Origin: Limonium bicolor
Lineage: Eukaryota; Streptophyta; Magnoliopsida; Caryophyllales; Plumbaginaceae
Direction: 5' to 3'
DNA length: 64,000 bases
Assembly (NCBI GenBank): GCA_023374045.1
Contig: CM041777.1
Span: 479,795,594 to 479,859,593, forward strand
In this document: positions 56,736-64,000 of the stretch, piece after piece
Layout of the letters: the number at the start of each line of letters is the position of its first letter
Numbering within the stretch: the stretch's first letter is position 1
Program-made: the position numbers and the translations under genes
Notes under the pieces: model-generated
Seen by the model: the letters and a program-made list of their open reading frames with translations, nothing else
What the model was told of the DNA's origin: nothing
The model's database searches: none

Positions 56736-58777
56736 GATGGGGGATTGATTGGTATTGGTTTTGGGTGATGTTTAGGAGTTGTTTGGTGACCTTTAAAGGT
56801 CCTAAGAAGTGTAAACAAGTTGGAGAAGTGGTTGAGAAAGTTGTGAGCTTAAGATGACATAAACAAAACCAAAGAACAATGGGTTAACGGGGTTATGTAC
56901 GGGAGTATAAGTTTACATACCGTAACGCCTTAATATTAATTGAACCATTTGACATGTAATTAGTGGTTCAAGGGTAAGACACGAGGACAAGTGTGAACCA
57001 AGGAACGTGAGAACACCCGGTAAAGTTAATCCCGGTGAAAGGTATGATTTCCTCATGCTCTGTATCCTAACTTGGTTACCCCGATTTGTGTGCTTGTTTG
57101 ATTGTGTGATCACCTAACAAGATAAATGCACGAATTGGATTGTGTGCACTCACTAGTGCTTGTATGGTTTTGTTGTTTGTTGGATTGTGTTCTTTCAACT
57201 AAGTTTGTATAATTCATGAAATGTGGATTGTGAATGAATTGCTGAATGTTGAGTGTGTATGGTAGTGCGGCTCATAGTTGAGTCTTGTTTTATTCATGAC
57301 TCGTAGGAAGAGTCATGTTGCGAATTAATGAAAACGTGTAAACACACTAAAACTATCGAACCAAGAAACGGTAACATAAACCTATGAACTCACTAGAATG
57401 TGAGAAAGTATACGGGGGTAGTATCCTCCCGATAACGGGGCGAGAACCAAATTGATTTAATCCACACAATAATTAATAGTGGAAGTATATGAGTAACCTC
57501 TGCTAGAGGACTTGATAATTGTTCAAACAATGAACCTTGTGTAAAGTAAAGAATGGTAAGGGATCACCAAACCCCTTAGAAATATAGTCGAACCCAATGA
57601 GAGGAACCGACTAAAATTAACAATGTCACGACCATGAGAGTATTCGATAAGTTGGTTAAAACCATAAAACTTAGAATACTTGACATTGAGAATTCCCTAA
57701 GCTAATGGAGGATATCGAGACAGATACTTCTAGGCTAATCTATGAGATTGAGTAATGACTCCAAGAGAGGAGTCTTGGGAATTTGAGTAGTCCGGTAGTG
57801 AAGCGGACATTTGAGAATTTGAGGAGCTAACTGTATAGCCCTTTTTTGTATTTGAGCCCGGTGTTGGGTCTTGTGTATGACCCTGCCCGGAGGTCATGAG
57901 AATGACTTAACATGTAACTTGAGTATTGAGTATTGACAGGTGAACTTGAGTATCGAGTACATGAGTACGGAGCATGGAATGGGACTTGAGAACTTGAGAA
58001 TTGAGTTGAGCATTGTAGATCTTATGAAATTGTGAGTAAGAGTACCCAAGAGAGTGGGTAAGGCAATGAGCAAGTGAGTAAGGCATAGAGAGGTAGAAAC
58101 CCTCAAGCCTAAGTATATGACAAACTAAACTAACCTCTTGTGTGTGTTCGTTTGTGTTCAATGATGGACTTTGATTGTGAATGTACATATATAATGTATG
58201 TTGCATGCATGCTGTTTGAAATAAATGAATCGCATGCTCTCGACCAATTAGTCGGCGTACCCTCGCTAGTACGCGGGGTATGTGGAAGTCATATGCAGCA
58301 ATTTTGCTGAGCCCCTTGGGGCCCCATTTTTATTTTCCAGATACAATGAAGCCGATCACCGTTCGAGAGTAGGACGGGGTTGTTACTAAGCGTAAGCAAG
58401 GGTAGTGTTTAGTGGAGATTGTATTTATTTGAAATGTTGTTTGTAAGCCGAATTGTATTGGTAACTTAATGAGTGTAGTAACTCGGTATAGCAATGAATG
58501 AATGTTGTAATTGTATAATATGGTTTTGAGGTTTGTAATTGAATTGAGATTTGGCTAAGGAATTGGGATGTATTGTTGGTTAGTATACTCGGTGTAAAGA
58601 CCCATCAGACCGATATTGTAATTGTTGATGTATTTGAGTTTGGATTGGCCTTGTTAGTCACGTGGGTGACTAACGGCATTGTTTCTCCCCCGGTTGTATT
58701 GGAATTTTCGCTGCTTGTGTATTGGTAATGGAGACGGGTTAGGAGTTAATGGTGTGATTACCGGTAGGGGTGTTTCA
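56736..58777 (+). mobile_element. Element C, left LTR, second part
   Basis: Resumes after A's right TSD and ends GGGGTGTTTCA. Contains the same GTCGGCGTACC and CACGTGGGTGACTAACGGC blocks as solo LTR B. No genes. Confidence 0.85.
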
Positions 58778-58782
58778 AAAAG

Positions 58783-58794
58783 TGGTATCAGAGC
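58783..58794 (+). other. Element C primer binding site, tRNA-iMet type
   Basis: TGGTATCAGAGC 5 nt after the LTR end. Hairpin 58787-58810 (ATCAGAGCGA, loop AGTA, TCGCTCTGAT) overlaps it. Confidence 0.95.
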
Positions 58795-61700
58795 GAAGTA
58801 TCGCTCTGATGGTCTGAATACCGAGTTTAGGAAAATACCGAGTTAGTTAGAGACTTAGGGCTAAGGGTTGAGTGTTAGCGTGTGATGTACGCTGGTTAGG
58901 AACTTCCAGTGTGATCTGGATACCTACATAACCAATCCCGCCCTCCACAACCCCCGTTATAAGTTAGGAAAAGAACGCCAGAGAGATGGAAAGACCTCTC
59001 ATACTCGGGTAAAACCCGATCTAGCAGTTGTAAACAAAACTTTGTAAAGAGAAAGAACCAGTCATACGGTAGATCCCTAGAACAGGAATCCTGGAGACGG
59101 TTCTCGTTTGAACAATAATAACTGTACATAACAGCAGCAGATCGAAGATCCTAAATGTAGGATAATGAAATTTGCGGCACCATGGGGCGACATGCTTCGC
59201 AGTCGCGAGAACCATGCGCAGCCAACAAGAAGGGAAGCATGACTACGCAATGAAGCAAAAAGGCAGAGTAACAAAACCGAGAAAAGAGAGTCTGCGGACT
59301 GCAAACGTTGATAATACCAACAACGGTATACAACCGACTAAAGATTAGTCGAGGTTGGATAACTCCAAACCTACAATGCCAAAGGGGCAGTAATACCCGA
59401 ACAACATAGTTCAGACAATTATGAAAATATTCATAAAACATACACCAACAGGACTACGATGTAGCTCCTGTGGATTAGTCAACCTCGGTAACCACCGCCA
59501 ATTGTGGGAACGAGCTATGAAGCAAAGTACACGGAATACCCCAAGGATCGGGAAAAGCACCCGAATTAACAATAGCCTTGTCAAGGACACGGAGAGGCTA
59601 CTCAGGAGATTGATCATTAAGATCAAAAGATCAAAGGAAGACCCAATGAAAACACCAAATTTGGATGGAAACAACACCGTAACCGGTGTTTGTTAACCTG
59701 AAAACCGACGTACCCACGCACTTGCCAAGGCAAGTGCAGCAACAACAAGACAATTGGGAGACTTTTGACGACCGACACGTACTTACTAAAGTACCACCAT
59801 GAACATTGAAGCAAATATATGAGCACCAATCCTAAGAACTAGTAGAAACCAACCTTGGAAAGGCCTAACGGCCTGACCACCTTATTAACAAAGATACCAG
59901 TCAGCGAGAAGCTGTGCTTGGTCAAAGACCTCAAACATGGCAACGCCATGAAGATTTTCTTTCAAACTCAAGATTTTATTTCAAAACCTATAACTTTTCT
60001 TTCAAAACCTCAAACTTTTCTTTTTAAACCTTAGATTTTTAAAACCAAACCAGAACAATCACGGTGAGTATCATAGAATGATACAGGAGAAGTTGACAAT
60101 AAAATACTTCACCTAGGCGTGCGACGAGCACTACGAGTGTACCCAAAAACGGGTTGTGGGACAACCGCACTCCGAAGGAGCTTGCGGGCCTGACAGACCC
60201 TTTTATGAGTTAGTCAAGTAAGTGGTAACATACCAATAAAGTGCCCCACGTATGTATACATGTAGCGTACGAAACACGGGAAGTAGTCGACTCCGCTCTA
60301 CGGACTATAAGGGAATTCAGACCGAAACAGTTGGACACCTCGAACAATCGAAGGAACTTAGATTAGCTTACAAGCTAAGGGAGTCAGGACCTCACTCCAG
60401 GATGATGATTAAAAGTTAAGAAGTGCGAGAAGCACTAGTAATTGAGCAAAGACATTAGATATGTCTCAAGGATTTGAAACAAAAGCATGAAATAGCCGGA
60501 ATGGATACCCGGTCTAAACACAGTGAGGCAAATGCCTAGCACGAACACCTCAATGTTCAATGAACGGGAAGAGATTCCCATAACAACCACCGTAAATACC
60601 TAGAGTAATCATCTAAGGTACCGGAGGATACCGTTCACCATCGAAGGAAATACCAAACTGGTTAAAACCATAAGGGAAGTACCCATAGTCTACCCTGAGA
60701 ACGGGAGACGTATAACCCTAAACGGGACAATTTAAAACCCAGAACCACAATGCGGAGTGGACAGAACATACTCAAATGCTAGCCGGATGTAACGGCATAA
60801 TCAATAACACCCAGGAGCAATCCATAAAGGGTATCAAAGTCAACATAGTTGAACGAAGTGTCGTAATAAGAGCACCAGAGCTATAACGAACACTCGGTTA
60901 GAACACCGAAGGGATCCCACTTACCCAGGGGATACCCTGAATTATTGAAAGGTACCAATCAATACCAAGACACTTAAAGGGAATCCAACAGACGGAAGCG
61001 TGATGCACTGATCCTATCGAGGAGCCCAATAATACCTCCAACCATTTTATGGTATACGGAGAAGGAATGCTTGTGATCAGCCTAAGACGAGCAAAGCTCT
61101 AGGCAACGTGGCCAGTGAGCCAGGAACCATTACAATACGAACCCAACGGTTGCAAAACCATTGTGAATCATATGAAGAGTTTCCAGGAACGGCACCAGCA
61201 AGATTGTTTAATAACCAACGAGCAGGGACAACCCTCGTTAATGTGAGACCGCGAGAGCGGTGAACACATAAATTCCAAGAAGGGAATACCATCAGTGAAT
61301 ATATGATATTACACCTCTTTCAGAACTACTAATGTAGTGAAGCTTGAGCATACAATGATTGCCAAGCAAAAGGGAAATATGCTATCATAGCAATTATTGG
61401 AAACCGAAGAGTAACCGGTTCAGAAGGAATGTTGTATAGGTATAACCTGAAGCATAAAACCAATAACACTCAAGGAGCTTAGAGATATAAAAGAATGTCA
61501 TATGCTATAATCAGCCAAGTAAATGGCGAACCATTGTCTAATGGTAGAAATACGTGAGCGGGAGCTAATGAAATAGTGGATGCCATGGAAACCAAAGTTG
61601 TAAACGAATACAAACATGGTGCGCAGCAAGCGACCAATACAGGTGAATAAATCATACAATGAGATGGAGTTGATGAGTAAGATGGTAGACAGTAAAGCAA

Positions 61701-62542
61701 CACACAAGGAATTAATGTTCATTCCTATTGCAATCTCACAAGAGATTTACTGCCCAGGGGCTTACGCCTCTGCACTCTGTAGGACTGAGTGTTTTGGTAT
61801 TGCACTTGTGCTGTAATGATCGATTGGGATAGCTAGGAATTTGGGAAAATGACGATTGTGGTAAAAGTAGAAGGAAATTTATGAAAGTAATGAGGACCGA
61901 TGCATAGAAAATGCAAGGTCATACAAGTAAAGAACACTTGTACAGAACCATAAGTGGGCATAGTTCAAAACCCACTGGTACTAGAGGAAACACTACAATT
62001 AAGCAGTGACTGAACCTCAACCGACAATAAGTCGGAGGAATCAAGTGAGTAAACACGAAGGTACACAACAGTATGTACATTGATTCCAGAGAACTGGATA
62101 TAAAACCTATAACTCATTGAGTTCGCGCACGGTAAACGAATACCACACATGATTGATGAACCTTATTCCCAAGATAAAAAGGGATAAAAGGGTGATGTAT
62201 AACACATTAAGGATAACGAGAAGGGCAAATAACCCTAAGTTATCAGGGTCGCGCAGTAGAAGCTAGTGGGCCCAAATTCTAAGGTTTAATACACCTAGTG
62301 AATGAATGGATAATTATCAACGCCTTGAAGCCTCTAAGGCAAAAACCGAACCCGGTTAAGAGTTAAACAAACTCCGATGAATATTCTTGGTGCAGGGACT
62401 AACCAACAATATGGTTAAGACCCTTTGACCAGAATACATTGTATAATAGACCGCGTGGAAGTTGAACCACTCCGTGATGGCTAAACGCCTCAGACCTATG
62501 TCCAATGTTGACACATGGTAGATTACGTGGGCGTAATCCCTT

Positions 62543-62557
62543 TTAAAGGGGGGTAGG
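62543..62557 (+). other. Polypurine tract in element C
   Basis: TTTAAAGGGGGGTAG; not followed by an LTR terminus, so it corresponds to the internal tract of A (51653) rather than the 3' one. Confidence 0.65.
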
Positions 62558-62571
62558 GCGAAAACCGTGAA

Positions 62572-62631
62572 ATGTATGTTTTACGTGAGAGTGCGTAAAC
62601 TATGTATGTTTTACGTGAGAGTGCGTAAACT
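62572..62631 (+). repeat. Direct 30-bp duplication
   Basis: A 30-nt unit starting ATGTATGTTTTACGTGAGAG occurs twice back to back (62572-62601, 62602-62631) without mismatch. Confidence 0.95.
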
Positions 62632-64000
62632 ATAATGCGCATAGCGCAAGAGAATTTGTTGTGATGATTGGTACTTATGTTACATAAACATATGTATCCA
62701 TTCATAATGTAATTAAGGTTTGTTGTGAGATTTGAAGTGGAAAGGAGTATTGATTGTGAGAGATTTGAGGTGAATGGAGTAGAGAAACTCCATGGGGAAT
62801 GAGAACCCCGGTTGGTAATAGTTTGGAGAAATGAGAATGTTTGAGGAGTTTGATGAGTATGTTGGGAGATTTGAGGAGTATAAATCGGTATGAAACCGAT
62901 GTTGAACCTAGTGGGAAGTGAGTCCCCTAGGTAGTTTGAGTTGATTGTATTTGTGAATAACTTGAGAATAGAAATTGATTTGACTTGTGAACGATTTGAG
63001 GATAGAAAAATTAATTGGAAATTAACCTTGAACTTCTTAGGTAAGTAGTTGGAGATAATTAAGTAACAATTGATGAGAAGGCTAATGGGGCAATAATTGA
63101 TGGTATGAGTAGTAATGAGTAAATGAATTCTAGAAATTGGTAAATGTATGGTTGTATGATTATGACTAGAAAGATTAAGAATATAGAAAATGAAGTTAAT
63201 GATTGACTATTTGATTGTGTGAATTGGGGTGGGAGGTGGAACTTGGTTTGCTAGCGATCAAGGGAAACCGAACACCAAAGTGGGGTGGATGGATAGTTCA
63301 ACACCAATGTTGATCACATTGGGGTTGAATGACTCTTGAAGCTCCGTATAAGTGGCCACAAGTAATCACACTAGTAATAGGTGAAACTAACATAATTGGA
63401 ACTTGGAGATGCATTGAAGCTTTCAAAATGAATTTCCAAAATGATTTTGGCAAATGATTTTCTTCAAACTTGAGAATGAGGATTGGTTTTGAAACCACTC
63501 CCACGGGCGCTAGTGGATCTTTCATGGCTAGGCACGGGTATCCGGTTGAACCATGGAGACGAAGCTAGAAGTGAGTCGGTGGAGGTGATGAATAGTTTTG
63601 AAACCGCTACAACGGACGAGCAAGGGTACTAAGTGACCTGTAGGACGTTTGTAGTGTGTGTTTTGTATTTGTCCAAGGGCCGCCGGATATGTGTAGTCCG
63701 GTCAGGGAAGAGTACCCACTTTGGAGCCTGAGGATTCTCTAGAGGTGCAAATGAATTTGATCAGAACCAAAGGACCGTAGAGCCAGAAAGAGTAAGTGCT
63801 CAATGTCATGACGGCCGTGAACCAGAGAGCGTAAGTGTTCAAATGTGACCGGTACCTGAGGGATCACTCGATTTGGGGGAGGACTTAGTGCCTAATTGTC
63901 TGCGGATGGACCCCCATTGAGAGATTTGGGCAAAGATATTTTTGGTTGCTATGCATGCTTGACATGTTGTGTGAATATGTGGTTTGTATTCAGCCATTCA

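Larger units (their letters stand above)
58778..64000 (+). mobile_element. Element C internal region, apparently non-coding, runs off the window
   Basis: After the PBS there is a leader like D's (ACCGAGTTAG), then about 3.6 kb (58900-62540) in which no gag, protease, RT or integrase motif is found in any frame; the longest ORFs are under 100 codons and unrecognised. At 62543-62557 a polypurine tract TTTAAAGGGGGGTAG matches the tract that follows pol in A and D. The rest (62558-64000) looks like a long 3' UTR (AACCTAGTGGGAAG shared with A's 3' UTR). The 3' LTR is outside. LTR length, intact PBS and lack of coding fit a LARD-like non-autonomous element. Confidence 0.65.

Noticed and set aside
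59421..59696. 91-codon ORF in element C
   Set aside because: Basic, unrecognised, in a region without coding signal; antisense ORFs of similar length overlap it.

Overview
The window is plant nuclear DNA, most likely from a flowering plant with a repeat-rich genome; I cannot name the species. The evidence is one long intronless pentatricopeptide-repeat (PPR) gene on the left and about 60 kb of nested Ty3/gypsy LTR retrotransposons. It has AT-rich spacers, GT-AG introns, PBS sites matching plant initiator tRNA-Met and chromodomain integrases. Every mobile element I could bound has a 5-bp target-site duplication (TSD).

Layout. 1-2355: PPR gene on the minus strand, cut by the window edge. 2660-8076: solo LTR 'F', TSD CTAAT. 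8082-9325: host DNA, perhaps the first exon of the PPR gene. From 9326 rightwards is a nest four levels deep. Element 'C' (LTR from 9326) was entered by full-length element 'A' (11699-56730, plus strand, TSD CTAAT). A's RNase H region was entered by solo LTR 'B' (20876-50007, TSD GCATC). B in turn received two full-length minus-strand elements: 'D' (22279-36505, TSD GTGAA) and 'E' (38567-49184, TSD TTGAG). The end of C's LTR, its PBS and a long non-coding internal region fill 56736-64000.

A and D are chromoviruses of Tekay/Del type (chromodomain at the integrase C-terminus, very long LTRs). They carry an exon encoding an AlkB/ALKBH1-like 2-oxoglutarate Fe(II) dioxygenase between gag and protease. 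In A the gag region is split by GT-AG introns that keep the reading frame through two zinc knuckles. The last gag donor can be joined in frame either to the AlkB exon or, further on, to protease-pol. This suggests that alternative splicing chooses between Gag-AlkB and Gag-Pol, with nucleic-acid demethylation as a retrotransposon-encoded activity. D shares the AlkB exon and most intron positions at roughly 70% protein identity over the readable part, with the metal and 2OG residues kept.

E is a Tat-lineage Ty3/gypsy element: gag-protease-RT-RNase H, an extra archaeal-type RNase H, and integrase without chromodomain. It has a multi-exon antisense ORF between integrase and the 3' LTR.

The long LTRs share further structure: arrays of GC-rich hairpins at about 72-bp spacing about 2 kb into the LTR, with arm sequences that differ between families but stay complementary; a hairpin that folds the PBS against a copy of the tRNA acceptor strand; and a second polypurine tract just after pol. 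Most reading frames carry isolated 1-2 nt breaks. The paired LTRs also differ mainly by short indels, so some breaks may be sequencing errors.
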